A stretch of DNA of 64,000 bases. Source: Paenibacillus montaniterrae (GTDB taxonomy: Bacteria; Bacillota; Bacilli; Paenibacillales; Paenibacillaceae). The position numbers and the translations under genes are program-made. Below the pieces are notes generated by a model, which had not been told where the DNA came from, did not search any database, and saw only the letters and a list, made by a program, of their open reading frames with translations. Of this stretch, positions 45,265 to 53,786 are shown piece by piece. The stretch lies in the NCBI RefSeq assembly GCF_018403185.1, contig NZ_BOSE01000001.1:1054001-1118000 (forward strand), written 5' to 3'. The first letter of the stretch is position 1. Each line of letters starts with the position of its first letter.

Positions 45265-46473
45265 ATGGAACAATGGAAAAAGAATCTAATTGTATTATGG
45301 TTCGGTCAGTTTTTGGTAATGTCGGGCATGACTATGATTATGCCTTTTCTTACGTTGTACCTGCAAACTGATCTAGGCCTGAGTGATCCGCATGAAATTG
45401 CCATTTGGGCAGGCTTTATATTTTCGAGCAATTTTATTACAGCTTTTTTGTTTCAGCCCTTATGGGGAAAGCTGTCCGACAAATATGGCCGCAAGCTGAT
45501 GCTGCTGCGCTCCGGCTTTGGCATGGCCATCGTCATGTGCTTAATGGGCTTTGCTGCCGCGCCAATCCATTTGCTTTTGCTGCGGCTGCTTAATGGCGTC
45601 ATCTCAGGCTTTAATCCCGCTTCAGTAGCATTAGTTTCTGCCACAACACCTAAGAACAAGCTCGGATTCGCTATGGGAACGCTGCAATCTGGAGGAATTG
45701 CCGGTACGATTCTTGGTCCGCTTATAGGTGGAATACTTGCAGATGCTATTGGCTATCGCTTCATCTTTTATATTACGGGCGCATCCATTTTTGTCGCGAC
45801 GATGCTTGTCATGTTTATCGTCAAGGAGCGCTTCGATCGCAAGCAAGCCTCAGCCAAGCCGCAAATTTCAGTGCTTGCAGGCTTGAAGCAAATCGTAGTT
45901 GTGCCGCAAATTGCTGCGCTGTTCATGATTACGCTGCTCATCCAATTTGCCAATATGAGTCCGATGTCGCTCATACCGCTTTATATTCAAGAGCTTAACC
46001 CGGAGCTGACCAATCTCGCATTTTTTGCCGGGCTTGTCAGCTCGGCGACAGGCTTGTCCAATATGCTGGCTTCACCTGTCTTAGGTAAAATAGGCGACGT
46101 TATCGGAGCAGAGAAGATTTTGCTGATTTGCTTGTTCGGCTCTGCTCTCAGCTTTGTGCCGCAGGCGCTGGCAAGCGATGTGTGGCATTTGCTGCTGGCC
46201 CGCTTCTGTCTCGGTTTATTTCTTGGCGGACTGGTGCCGACGGTCAATACGCTGCTTGGCAAATATTCGCCGCGAGGCATGGAAACGCGCACGTACAGCT
46301 TCAACAGCAGCACAATCAGTCTCGGCAATGTGATTGCCCCGATTTCTGGCGGCTTTGTCTCTGGCTGGATCGGCATTAACGGGCTCTTTATTATTTCGGC
46401 GGTGCTAATGCTGCTCAACGGCGTTTGGGTATGGTTCTCTTTGCTCCATCAAGGCAGCAAGGCTGAAGGCTAG
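45265..46473 (+). CDS. MFS drug-efflux-type transporter
   Basis: A 402-residue, 12-helix major facilitator protein. The motif A loop between helices 2 and 3 reads GKLSDKYGRKLMLL, and the motif C-like GTILGPLIGGILAD lies in helix 5, typical of proton-driven drug exporters such as MdtG. Function in heme or metal efflux is also possible because of the Fur-type palindrome upstream and the divergent heme operon; that is inference. No Shine-Dalgarno sequence precedes the ATG. The 3' end overlaps the methyltransferase gene by four bases. Confidence 0.85.
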   Translation: MEQWKKNLIVLWFGQFLVMSGMTMIMPFLTLYLQTDLGLSDPHEIAIWAGFIFSSNFITAFLFQPLWGKLSDKYGRKLMLLRSGFGMAIVMCLMGFAAAPIHLLLLRLLNGVISGFNPASVALVSATTPKNKLGFAMGTLQSGGIAGTILGPLIGGILADAIGYRFIFYITGASIFVATMLVMFIVKERFDRKQASAKPQISVLAGLKQIVVVPQIAALFMITLLIQFANMSPMSLIPLYIQELNPELTNLAFFAGLVSSATGLSNMLASPVLGKIGDVIGAEKILLICLFGSALSFVPQALASDVWHLLLARFCLGLFLGGLVPTVNTLLGKYSPRGMETRTYSFNSSTISLGNVIAPISGGFVSGWIGINGLFIISAVLMLLNGVWVWFSLLHQGSKAEG

Positions 46474-47108
46474 CTCTGCTGCTTGACTCTGGCTATCGCC
46501 AGCCCGTCATAGCCGGGCAATATGGTGCTTTGCAGTCTCGGATCTGCTGCAATTTGCTTATTAAAGCTGCGTACCGCCTGCACGGCTGGACCCTGCTTCT
46601 GCTCATTGACTGTCCGTCCGCGCAGTAAAATATTGTCCGCTACAATTAAAGCCCCGGGCTCTGCAAGCTGCAGCGCATAGTCCAGGTATAGCGGATAGCC
46701 TTCCTTATCTGCATCGATAAAGAAAAACTGATAGCGCTCCTTGCGTTCGACAAGCTGCTGCAGGCTTAGCTTGGCATCGCCCACGATGTATTGAATCATA
46801 TCGGCAAAGCCTGCCTCAGCAACATTTCGTTCGGCAACCTCAGCATAGTGCGGCAGCAGCTCCAGGCAGGTCAGGCTGCCGCCTTGCTTCAAGCCTCGTG
46901 CAATACATACGCCGCTGTAGCCTCCTAACGCCCCGATTTCAAGCGCTTTGCTAACTCCATTCATTTCCACCAGCATCGTCAGCAGTCGTCCATAGCCGTC
47001 CGCTATTGCGATATCTGGCATGCCTGCTGCTGTTGTTGCCTGCCGAATCCGTTCCAGAACTGAATCCTGCTCATATAATCCATCGATGTACTGCTCCTCA
47101 ATTGTCAC
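46470..47108 (-). CDS. SAM-dependent O-methyltransferase (TrmR/catechol-OMT fold)
   Basis: Class I methyltransferase of the caffeoyl-CoA OMT group. Motif I is LEIGALGGYSG, an acidic ligand lies in CLELLPHYAE, and the metal-binding region has FIDADKEGY and ADNILLRG. B. subtilis TrmR of this group methylates hydroxyuridine in tRNA; a small-molecule substrate is equally possible. I prefer the GTG at 47108, with GGAAGG upstream, to the ATG at 47141, which has no ribosome site. Confidence 0.82.
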   Translation of the reverse strand: MTIEEQYIDGLYEQDSVLERIRQATTAAGMPDIAIADGYGRLLTMLVEMNGVSKALEIGALGGYSGVCIARGLKQGGSLTCLELLPHYAEVAERNVAEAGFADMIQYIVGDAKLSLQQLVERKERYQFFFIDADKEGYPLYLDYALQLAEPGALIVADNILLRGRTVNEQKQGPAVQAVRSFNKQIAADPRLQSTILPGYDGLAIARVKQQS

Positions 47109-47304
47109 TGCTTTACGTCCTTCCTTCGCATGATCTATCATTAAATTTTATTTTAATGTATATTTTACTCTAGCGTTTATTGTATGATTTTAAGGGACAG
47201 CTGGCAAGAAAGGTGAATGAACCCTTCTTATTTGCACAAGATAGTTGAAGTGCATGTTCAAAGCAGTAATGATCTATATTTATAAAGAAATGAGTGTTGC
47301 TACA

Positions 47305-48447
47305 ATGTCGAAACTGGATTTGATTGCTACTGCTCCAATGGGTCTTGAAGCGATTGTTGCGCGTGAGCTAAAGGAGCTTGGATATACGGATACAGTTACC
47401 GAAAACGGACGGGTCAATTTCAAGGGCGAAGCCGTAGATATTGCGCGCGCCAATCTGTGGCTGCGCACAGCAGGACGCATACTGGTCAATATGGGGAGAT
47501 TTAAAGCGACGACCTTTGATGAGCTGTTTGAAGGGGTGAAGGCTTTAAATTGGGATGAGTGGATTCCGGCCGATGCGGAATTTCCTGTAAACGGCAGATC
47601 GCATAAATCACAGCTTACAAGCGTTCCCGCCGTGCAAGGCGTCGTAAAAAAAGCGATTGTTGAGAAGCTGAAGGAAAAGCATGGCACAGAGTGGTTTCCA
47701 GAGGAAGGGCCGCGTTATGTCATCGAAATTACTTTGCTTAACGATGAGGCGCTGCTAACCATAGATACGTCTGGCTCCGGACTTCATAAGCGCGGCTATC
47801 GCAAGGCTGCTACCGAAGCGCCGCTGCGAGAAACGATGGCATCTGCGATTGTCCAGCTATCTCGCTGGAAGCCGGATCGTCCACTGTATGACCCATTTTG
47901 CGGCTCCGGCACGATTTTGATCGAGGCCGCAATGCTTGGCTGGAATATTGCGCCGGGGCTGCGCCGCAGCTTTGATGCCGAGCAATGGCAGCTTGTGCCT
48001 GAGGCGCTGTGGGATGAAGCGCGCGATGAAGCATACGACGCTGTCAAGGACGATGTGCCGCTGCAAATTACAGGCTCGGACATCGATCCAAATGCGATTG
48101 AAATTGCACAGGAGGCCGTGCGCCGCGCTGGCTTGGGTAAGGAAATCAAGCTGCATGTGGCGCCTGTTTCGAAAATTAAGCCGCAAGGCGATTATGGCGT
48201 TGTTATTACGAACCCGCCATACGGCGAGCGTCTAGGCGATGATAAGGAAGCTGAGCTCGCTTTGCGCCAGCTTGGCAAAGTTTCACTTTATTATCCAACA
48301 TGGTCGTATTTTATTTTTAGTCCGTCCGCCAGCGTCGAGCACTATATGAGCAAGGTAGCGGATAAGAAGCGCAAGCTGTACAACGGTCGTATTCAATGTA
48401 ATTTGCACAGCTTTTTTGGGCCTTTGCCCCCACGTAATATGAGCTGA
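47305..48447 (+). CDS. THUMP-domain RNA guanine-N2 methyltransferase (RlmL/YpsC-like)
   Basis: Probable 23S rRNA m2G methyltransferase. A THUMP RNA-binding domain (about 1-160) precedes the catalytic domain with DPFCGSGTILIEAAMLGWNI (SAM site and conserved Asp) and TNPPYGER (NPPY catalytic motif). The ATG at 47305 fits the family N-terminus (MSKLDLIATAPMG); one at 47290 is also in frame. Ribosome site is poor; a 22-codon frame with a better site lies just upstream (47217-47285). Confidence 0.88.
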   Translation: MSKLDLIATAPMGLEAIVARELKELGYTDTVTENGRVNFKGEAVDIARANLWLRTAGRILVNMGRFKATTFDELFEGVKALNWDEWIPADAEFPVNGRSHKSQLTSVPAVQGVVKKAIVEKLKEKHGTEWFPEEGPRYVIEITLLNDEALLTIDTSGSGLHKRGYRKAATEAPLRETMASAIVQLSRWKPDRPLYDPFCGSGTILIEAAMLGWNIAPGLRRSFDAEQWQLVPEALWDEARDEAYDAVKDDVPLQITGSDIDPNAIEIAQEAVRRAGLGKEIKLHVAPVSKIKPQGDYGVVITNPPYGERLGDDKEAELALRQLGKVSLYYPTWSYFIFSPSASVEHYMSKVADKKRKLYNGRIQCNLHSFFGPLPPRNMS

Positions 48448-48693
48448 GGTGCGCTGTGGCTTGGCTTAGCATCACGTAGATGCTTCTTGAATGCTAAAGC
48501 TACGCGCGGTTGACGCTGTAGCACCAGCAACGCTGCGCGGCCAGGCTCGTCTGCACAGGCTTTTGCGCTCCTTTTTGTTGAACTACCAGGACAAAAAGGA
48601 GGCGCAAGGCCTGATGTTTCTCTTTCTGACGTTCCTTTCTGCCCCGCTGGCAGCTTTTCCTCATTCAGCGGTAGCCTTCCTTGCGTCGTTCCT
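48448..48693. other. Intergenic region with a long hairpin
   Basis: Between convergent genes. A near-perfect stem around 48565-48607 pairs GCGCTCCTTTTTGT with ACAAAAAGGAGGCGC; there is no U-run after it. GC-rich elsewhere; no convincing gene. Confidence 0.45.
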
Positions 48694-50094
48694 CTACTGA
48701 GCTTGCGGTGGTGCGTGCTGCTCCAGCCACTTTACAATATCTTCAAATGTTTCTACTGCAACAACATTAAGCTGAGGCGCCGCAGCTCGCGCCGCTGCTT
48801 CTCCCTCCAGCGGTACAAAAAACACGTCGGCATCCGTGCGGCTAACGGCATACGCTTTTTGCGGAATACCTCCGACCATGCCTACACGACCGTCAACCTC
48901 AATTGTACCAGTACCGGCAACATGCAGCCCGCCCGTAATATCTCCGGCAGTCAACTGGTTTAGCAGTGCCAAGGTCAGCATAGCGCCATGAGAAGGTCCG
49001 CCTGCATGCAGCAAATAGCTCGACAGCGCGATGCCTTGCGGCAGTTCAATGTGATAGGCATCCTGAATAATAATGCCGAGTATGGGCCGTGCCGGATCAT
49101 CGTCAGCTGCGATCGTTTCCAGCTTTACAGTTACCAGCTGCTCTGCTCTGCGCAGCTCAATTTCAATCTGATCGCCTGGCTTGATCTGACTGTTCATATA
49201 TTGCTGCAGCGCAAGATGATTGACGATCGTATGGTTGTCGACCGATTCAATGATATCGCCAGCATAAATGACGCCATCTGCTGGAGAATCTGCAACTACC
49301 GCAATAACGCCTACTCCGTCAAACAAAATCGCCTTTCCCTTGCCTGCATGCTCCCAGGCAGTCGCTGCCGCAAGCTGATTCGCGTCATTTTTCATCTGCA
49401 CGACCTGGCTGTACGTTTCGCGAATGCCCGGCTCATCAGCCGCCTGCTTGCGCAGCTCGACCTGCGGCAGCAGCTTGGCATAAAGCCAGTCGATCGGGAA
49501 GGCTGGGCGGTCAAAGACGAGTACGCCGTCGATCCAGCCCTGCTGCTCGGAAGCGGTTGCTTCTGTAAATTGCGCATATTGGTTCATATTCATAGTCATC
49601 GCAGGATACGTTACCTGATAGCCTGTAGGGCAAAGCAAAAGCAGTAGCGCCACAGCATAGCCAGCAAACATTGCGAGCAGCTTTTTTAACGCCAGCCTGC
49701 TGCGCAGCAGCTCGAAGCCAACAAGCAGCAAAAGTACCGCCAATAGCGCCAAATCAGCCTGCAAATATTGCAGTGGATTTAACAGCAATATGATTAACAC
49801 AATCGAGACTGCCACGATCAGCAGAGCCGGCAGCAAGGCCATCCAGCTGCGCTTTTCCGAAGTTCCTGCGGCGTGGAGGCTGGCGCGCTTCATGCGCAAT
49901 GTCTGCCATGCTCCTATTAGCCAGCAGACAGGAATAAGCAGCAGGCCATAATACAGCCAGTCAACAACCGAAATCCATTCTAATTGCGGCTGCATCACAA
50001 GTGGAGCTGGCAGCCATATTAATTGAAATGCGAGAACGGCTATTAGAATGCCAATGAAACCGCCATAATACCAGCGTAAGCTGCTTCTATTCAT
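48694..50094 (-). CDS. Polytopic PDZ-Lon (S16) membrane protease
   Basis: About five N-terminal membrane helices (about 6-150), then an extracytoplasmic PDZ domain (about 265-345, ADSPADGVIYAGDIIESVDN) and a Lon-type proteolytic domain (about 365-455). The catalytic Ser is in GGPSHGAMLTLAL and the Lys in GGIPQKAYAV, so the Ser-Lys dyad is intact. This resembles B. subtilis YlbL, which has only one membrane helix; the multi-helix N-terminus is a difference. ATG at 50094 after GGAAGG. There is no ATPase domain. Confidence 0.85.
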   Translation of the reverse strand: MNRSSLRWYYGGFIGILIAVLAFQLIWLPAPLVMQPQLEWISVVDWLYYGLLLIPVCWLIGAWQTLRMKRASLHAAGTSEKRSWMALLPALLIVAVSIVLIILLLNPLQYLQADLALLAVLLLLVGFELLRSRLALKKLLAMFAGYAVALLLLLCPTGYQVTYPAMTMNMNQYAQFTEATASEQQGWIDGVLVFDRPAFPIDWLYAKLLPQVELRKQAADEPGIRETYSQVVQMKNDANQLAAATAWEHAGKGKAILFDGVGVIAVVADSPADGVIYAGDIIESVDNHTIVNHLALQQYMNSQIKPGDQIEIELRRAEQLVTVKLETIAADDDPARPILGIIIQDAYHIELPQGIALSSYLLHAGGPSHGAMLTLALLNQLTAGDITGGLHVAGTGTIEVDGRVGMVGGIPQKAYAVSRTDADVFFVPLEGEAAARAAAPQLNVVAVETFEDIVKWLEQHAPPQAQ

Positions 50095-50171
50095 ACTACC
50101 CTGCACCTTCCAGTCAGCAAAAAGCCCTCCAGCTTATGGCAACCCGTAAGTGAAGGACTTGGACTTTATTA

Positions 50172-50399
50172 TTATTTTTTTACATATGCCATCGCTTTTT
50201 CGATTGCTTCATCTTCCGTCGCGCCTTTAATGTAACGGCCATTAACGAATACAAAAGCAAATCGCTTGCACGGCCCGCAATAGGATTTACAGCCTACTTT
50301 AATTTCGGAGTCGGGAGCCAGCTTTTCCAGCTTGGCAACTGTACTCTTCATTTTCATATGTCTGCATTTATCACAAACTCTTATGTCATTTACCGCCAT
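50172..50399 (-). CDS. DUF1450 protein (YuzB-like)
   Basis: A 75-residue protein with the DUF1450 cysteine pattern: VCDKC near the N-terminus and GCKSYCGPCKRF (about 39-50). It resembles a thioredoxin-fold or metal-binding protein; function unknown. The ATG at 50399 has AGAGGA upstream. An IscA-like gene lies 37 bp upstream on the same strand. Confidence 0.85.
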   Translation of the reverse strand: MAVNDIRVCDKCRHMKMKSTVAKLEKLAPDSEIKVGCKSYCGPCKRFAFVFVNGRYIKGATEDEAIEKAMAYVKK

Positions 50400-50436
50400 A
50401 ATTCCTCTTCCCATTCTATTTGTCAAAGTTACAAAA

Positions 50437-50739
50437 TTAATGATCCCCGTGATTGCCTTTCGAAGGATTGGTGATCACAAACCCTTCCTCTGGAAGGTAG
50501 AAATAGTCAACGCGCACACCATCCAAAAATTCATTGCCTTTTTCAAGGATAACATCAATTCCGCTATCCGTCGATACGACTACATCATGATCTGACGGCA
50601 CATCAACCCCCATGCCATAATGTGCATGGTCACCATGCGCATGCGTAACAAATACGCGAAGCAGCTTCCCTTCGCTTTCCGGCTTCTCCAGCTCGGCTCT
50701 GATCACTTTTGCTGCACTTCTTGATATTTTGCATTTCAT
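50437..50739 (-). CDS. HesB/IscA-like protein lacking the cysteines
   Basis: A 100-residue protein with the HesB/IscA fold pattern: HYGMGVDV after the first ligand site, then SGIDVILEKGNEFLDGVRVDY, GFVITNP and a short tail. IscA proteins bind iron or Fe-S clusters by three cysteines; here the first site reads THAHGDHAHYG and the C-terminal CxC is replaced by NHGDH, so both are histidine-rich. The only cysteine is near the N-terminus. It may bind a metal other than an Fe-S cluster. Confidence 0.75.
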   Translation of the reverse strand: MKCKISRSAAKVIRAELEKPESEGKLLRVFVTHAHGDHAHYGMGVDVPSDHDVVVSTDSGIDVILEKGNEFLDGVRVDYFYLPEEGFVITNPSKGNHGDH

Positions 50740-50771
50740 AGCTTGTCCGCTCCTTTTACAATGCCCTTCAT

Positions 50772-51011
50772 TTACACTCTCGTTATATTATACTTCTTAG
50801 CCATCCTACTCGCAAACGCTTCTGCAATAATCATCGTAAACGCTATATCATCAACAGGCAAGAACGGCATAATATCCGGGCTTATCCAGTACACAGCGAC
50901 GGGAACAATAAAAAGCAGCTTTTCCCACAATGCGACCTTACGAGAAGTAATCAGCCTGTAAATTAATGAAAATGTCGATCCCCAATGACGTAGAGACAGC
51001 AGTTTTCTCAT
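50772..51011 (-). CDS. DUF1232 membrane protein (YkvA-like)
   Basis: A 79-residue protein with the DUF1232 signature YWISPDIMPFLPVDDIAF (about 41-58) in a hydrophobic hairpin. Function unknown. AGGAGTGAG lies before the ATG. Confidence 0.82.
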   Translation of the reverse strand: MRKLLSLRHWGSTFSLIYRLITSRKVALWEKLLFIVPVAVYWISPDIMPFLPVDDIAFTMIIAEAFASRMAKKYNITRV

Positions 51012-51094
51012 TAGTCCTCACTCCTACAACTTTTTGTTATATGAATGTCCTTGTAAAACAGTCTAGAGGTTATTGTAGAAAGTATAGCATGGCA

Positions 51095-51180
51095 GGTCGG
51101 ATGTGTAACTGGACTTGAATCCAGCTTGCCCCTGGACCTGAGTGCAACGAGCTTGCGGCCGACTCGCCTTTAAGCCGACC
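51095..51180 (-). other. Structured intergenic element between murI and the DUF1232 gene
   Basis: An 86-bp block closed by GGTCGG / CCGACC contains a perfect CTGGACTTGAATCCAG-type palindrome and a TGCGGTCGGC / GTCGGCCGCA pairing. It is more GC-rich than its flanks. It is not a tRNA. The role is unknown. Confidence 0.35.
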
Positions 51181-51205
51181 GCATCCCCTAAAGCTATATT
51201 CTATG

Positions 51206-52060
51206 CTATGGCTGCTTGCGTTCATATATAACCTTTCGCTTTTTCAGCTCCAGCCCGAGCCATTCTTCTGCAATTGCACGAAATGTTGTCAGATCGCCGC
51301 TGCAAATAAAACGATGAACAATTTCGGATCTTTGCAGCTCCTTCGTTCTTTTCTGCTGGCTGCTGATCATCGCTGTGCCTTCCAGCTTTTTTTTGTTTAG
51401 TTCGGCTATGATGCCACCGACCTCGCGCGCTGTTTCTTCTGCTGAATGAATCAGCTTTACATCACTGCCCATTACCTTTGCAATGGTGTCGGACAGAAAT
51501 GGATAATGTGTACAGCCTAATATTAAGCAATCAATCGGATAGGAGCGCATATGTCCTATCGCTTCCTGTACAACGCTATATGCTTTGCTCGAGCGATATT
51601 CGCCTTTTTCAACGAGCGGTACAAATGCCGGGCATGCCTGGCTCATAATTCGCACATTACTAGCATGCGTCAGCAGTGCCTCATCGTATGCCTTGCTTTT
51701 TATTGTGCCTTCAGTCCCTATAACCGCTATATACCCGGTTTTCGTAGCCTTCAGTGCTGCCCGAGCGCCAGGCTCAATAACGCCGACTATTGGAATCGAG
51801 AGCTCTTTCTTTACTTTATCGAGCGCGACTGCTGTTGCGGTATTGCAGGCAATCACGACCAGCTTGGGATGATAGCGCTGCAAATCGTGTACAATTTCTT
51901 CTGTAAACTGAATAATTTCCTGCTTAGGGCGAGGGCCGTATGGAGCTCTCGCTGTATCTCCAAAATAAACTATAGCCTCTTGCGGCAGCTGCTTCAGCAG
52001 TTCCTTCACTACTGTAAGCCCGCCTACACCAGAATCGAATACCGCTATCGGACCTCGCAC
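51206..52060 (-). CDS. murI: Glutamate racemase
   Basis: Makes D-glutamate for peptidoglycan. Catalytic cysteines are in VIACNTATAVALD (about 72-84) and LILGCTHYPFL (about 180-190); the substrate site begins FDSGVGGLTVVKEL. A GTG start is preceded by a GTGGAG site. 284 residues, normal length; the C-terminal 40 residues are more basic than usual. Confidence 0.95.
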   Translation of the reverse strand: MRGPIAVFDSGVGGLTVVKELLKQLPQEAIVYFGDTARAPYGPRPKQEIIQFTEEIVHDLQRYHPKLVVIACNTATAVALDKVKKELSIPIVGVIEPGARAALKATKTGYIAVIGTEGTIKSKAYDEALLTHASNVRIMSQACPAFVPLVEKGEYRSSKAYSVVQEAIGHMRSYPIDCLILGCTHYPFLSDTIAKVMGSDVKLIHSAEETAREVGGIIAELNKKKLEGTAMISSQQKRTKELQRSEIVHRFICSGDLTTFRAIAEEWLGLELKKRKVIYERKQP

Positions 52061-52119
52061 GGCTCCACCACTTTCCTCTCAACTCGCCGATTGTTCAAGC
52101 AATTGAGTCGCTGAGCTGC

Positions 52120-52536
52120 TTAATTTTGCAGGGTTTGCTCCCGCTCATTCAGCTGCAAGCTTTCCCCTTGCTCCTGCAGCATGTCATGCCCCTGCTGCAA
52201 GCTTTCGCCGCCCTGCTTCTCCTGTTCAGGCTGCTGGCTATCCTCCGAATTGCAGCGCTGCTTTACACTGCTCACTACGCTTTGCACGCCTTGCTTGGCA
52301 CTGTGTACCACTTTGGCTGTGCCTTCCTCAAGCTTTTTGCCCACCTCATGCACTGTTTCGCTCATATGATCGAATGCCTCTGAGCCAGCCTCGATCACCT
52401 TGCCTGTGCCAGCTTTAATATCGCTGCGCAGCTCCTTGCCGCTTTTTGGAGCAAACAGCAAAGCAGTAACACTGCCGACTACACTGCCTGCTACGGCTCC
52501 AACAATAAATGCAACTCCTTTGTTTTTGAAACCCAT
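52120..52536 (-). CDS. ytxH: YtxH-family protein
   Basis: A short membrane helix with glycine zipper (about 8-28) is followed by FAPKSGKELR and a long amphipathic helical region, as in YtxH general-stress proteins. The Gln/Glu-rich C-terminus (about 90-138) is low complexity. It starts one base after the ytxG stop, with GAGAGGAG inside the end of ytxG. Confidence 0.87.
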   Translation of the reverse strand: MGFKNKGVAFIVGAVAGSVVGSVTALLFAPKSGKELRSDIKAGTGKVIEAGSEAFDHMSETVHEVGKKLEEGTAKVVHSAKQGVQSVVSSVKQRCNSEDSQQPEQEKQGGESLQQGHDMLQEQGESLQLNEREQTLQN

Positions 52537-52537
52537 C

Positions 52538-52990
52538 CTACTCTCTCCTCTCAGGTTGCTTGTTTTTTTGGCGTCCAGTTTGCCAAAGCTGCCATGCCGA
52601 CATTGCCAGCTCAGCCCACTGCATCATATCCTCTAGCTGTCTTTTGTCTCGTTCCTGTTCTGCATATTGAGCAGCCCGCTGTGAAAGCAATCCGCTTATT
52701 TTCTTCATAACGCCAGCCGTCTGCTCCAGGCTTTGCCCCATTCCTTTTGCTGCCCCTACGACGTAATTGACCGTGGAAACGGCCTCGCCAATTTCCTTCA
52801 CGGTATGGTCTGTTGTTTGCAGCAGCTTGCTGCAATCTTGGGTAAGCTGGTTCAAATCACGCTGCAGCTCGATTGTTTTTTCTGTCAAAACATGCAGACG
52901 CAGCATAAACAAGCGCATTGCAATAAGGACAGTAATGACAAATACGATGCAGGCTGCTGCCATAATGAGCAAGCTGATTTCAAGCGGCAT
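52538..52990 (-). CDS. ytxG: DUF948 protein (YtxG-like)
   Basis: One N-terminal membrane helix (about 5-27) and a long helical DUF948 region (about 30-125) that probably forms a coiled coil. The ytxG-ytxH order is the same as in B. subtilis, where the pair belongs to the general stress and SigH-linked genes. AGGGAGGAG precedes the ATG. Confidence 0.85.
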   Translation of the reverse strand: MPLEISLLIMAAACIVFVITVLIAMRLFMLRLHVLTEKTIELQRDLNQLTQDCSKLLQTTDHTVKEIGEAVSTVNYVVGAAKGMGQSLEQTAGVMKKISGLLSQRAAQYAEQERDKRQLEDMMQWAELAMSAWQLWQTGRQKNKQPERRE

Positions 52991-53132
52991 AACTGCTCCT
53001 CCCTTGCTGTTTTCTCTAATGCTTCCAGCTAGACTTCTGCCTAGTTGTGTAACACAGTATAATCATTTTGGGCTTGTCTTGACACTCTATTTCATGAAAA
53101 AAACGCATGACGATTACGTCATGCGTTGATCA

Positions 53133-53768
53133 CTATTTCTTATCACTCGAAATACGAATTCGATAATTGCATTTGGCTCCGCCTTTGGCGAGGCATTCCG
53201 TACGCTCTACCGGTGCTTCAAGCAGCTCTTGAAACAGCTCCAGCTCACATTGACAAGCATGATGATAGCGATCCGCCACTCCTTTAATCGGGCAATTATA
53301 TTCCTCGATGTAGTAGTAGTGCTCATCCTGCTTAGCCTCAGCCATATAGCCGCCCGCCAGTTGAATTTGCGTCAGCTCCTGAACCTTGGCCGCCAGACTT
53401 TTCCCTTGCATGGTCGGCCGATATCGCTGCAGCAGCTTGCGTTTTCTGCCTTGAAACATCAGCTCGATGTAAGGCTTCGTTTGCGGGTCCTCTTCCAGCT
53501 CGCTCAGCAAATCCACGGTCAGCAGCTGATAATTTCGCGGAAACAGCTCCTCTGCTTTCGCTGTAAGCTCATAAGCATGCAGTGGTCTGCCCATAGCCTG
53601 CTTGATTGAAATAATTTCTACATAGCCTTGCTTGGCCAGCTCATGCATATGTCGGCGTATCGCCATTTCAGTAAGTCCTAGCTGATGGGCTATTACGCTG
53701 ATCTGCATTCGTCCTTGACTACGCAGCTTATAGATGATGGCATCTCGAGTCGAACCAGTCTGCTTCAT
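53133..53768 (-). CDS. Helix-turn-helix regulator with cysteine cluster (SufR-like)
   Basis: An N-terminal winged helix (about 8-65, ISVIAHQLGLTEMAIRRHM) is followed by a sensor domain ending in cysteines at NCPIKG, HHACQCE, TECLAKGGAKCNYR. This layout matches DeoR/SufR-like regulators that bind an Fe-S cluster in the C-terminal domain. No suf genes are in the window; the DUF86 gene 18 bp upstream shares its operon. Its targets are unknown. Confidence 0.8.
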   Translation of the reverse strand: MKQTGSTRDAIIYKLRSQGRMQISVIAHQLGLTEMAIRRHMHELAKQGYVEIISIKQAMGRPLHAYELTAKAEELFPRNYQLLTVDLLSELEEDPQTKPYIELMFQGRKRKLLQRYRPTMQGKSLAAKVQELTQIQLAGGYMAEAKQDEHYYYIEEYNCPIKGVADRYHHACQCELELFQELLEAPVERTECLAKGGAKCNYRIRISSDKK

Positions 53769-53786
53769 AACAGCCCACCTTTCCAG

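Noticed and set aside
48988..49647. Long 219-codon frame opposite the PDZ-Lon gene
   Set aside because: Antisense shadow of a conserved protease; the protein has no domain pattern and no ribosome site.
51095..51180. tRNA-like gene
   Set aside because: The apparent T-arm has a six-base loop and no anticodon or D arm can be placed.
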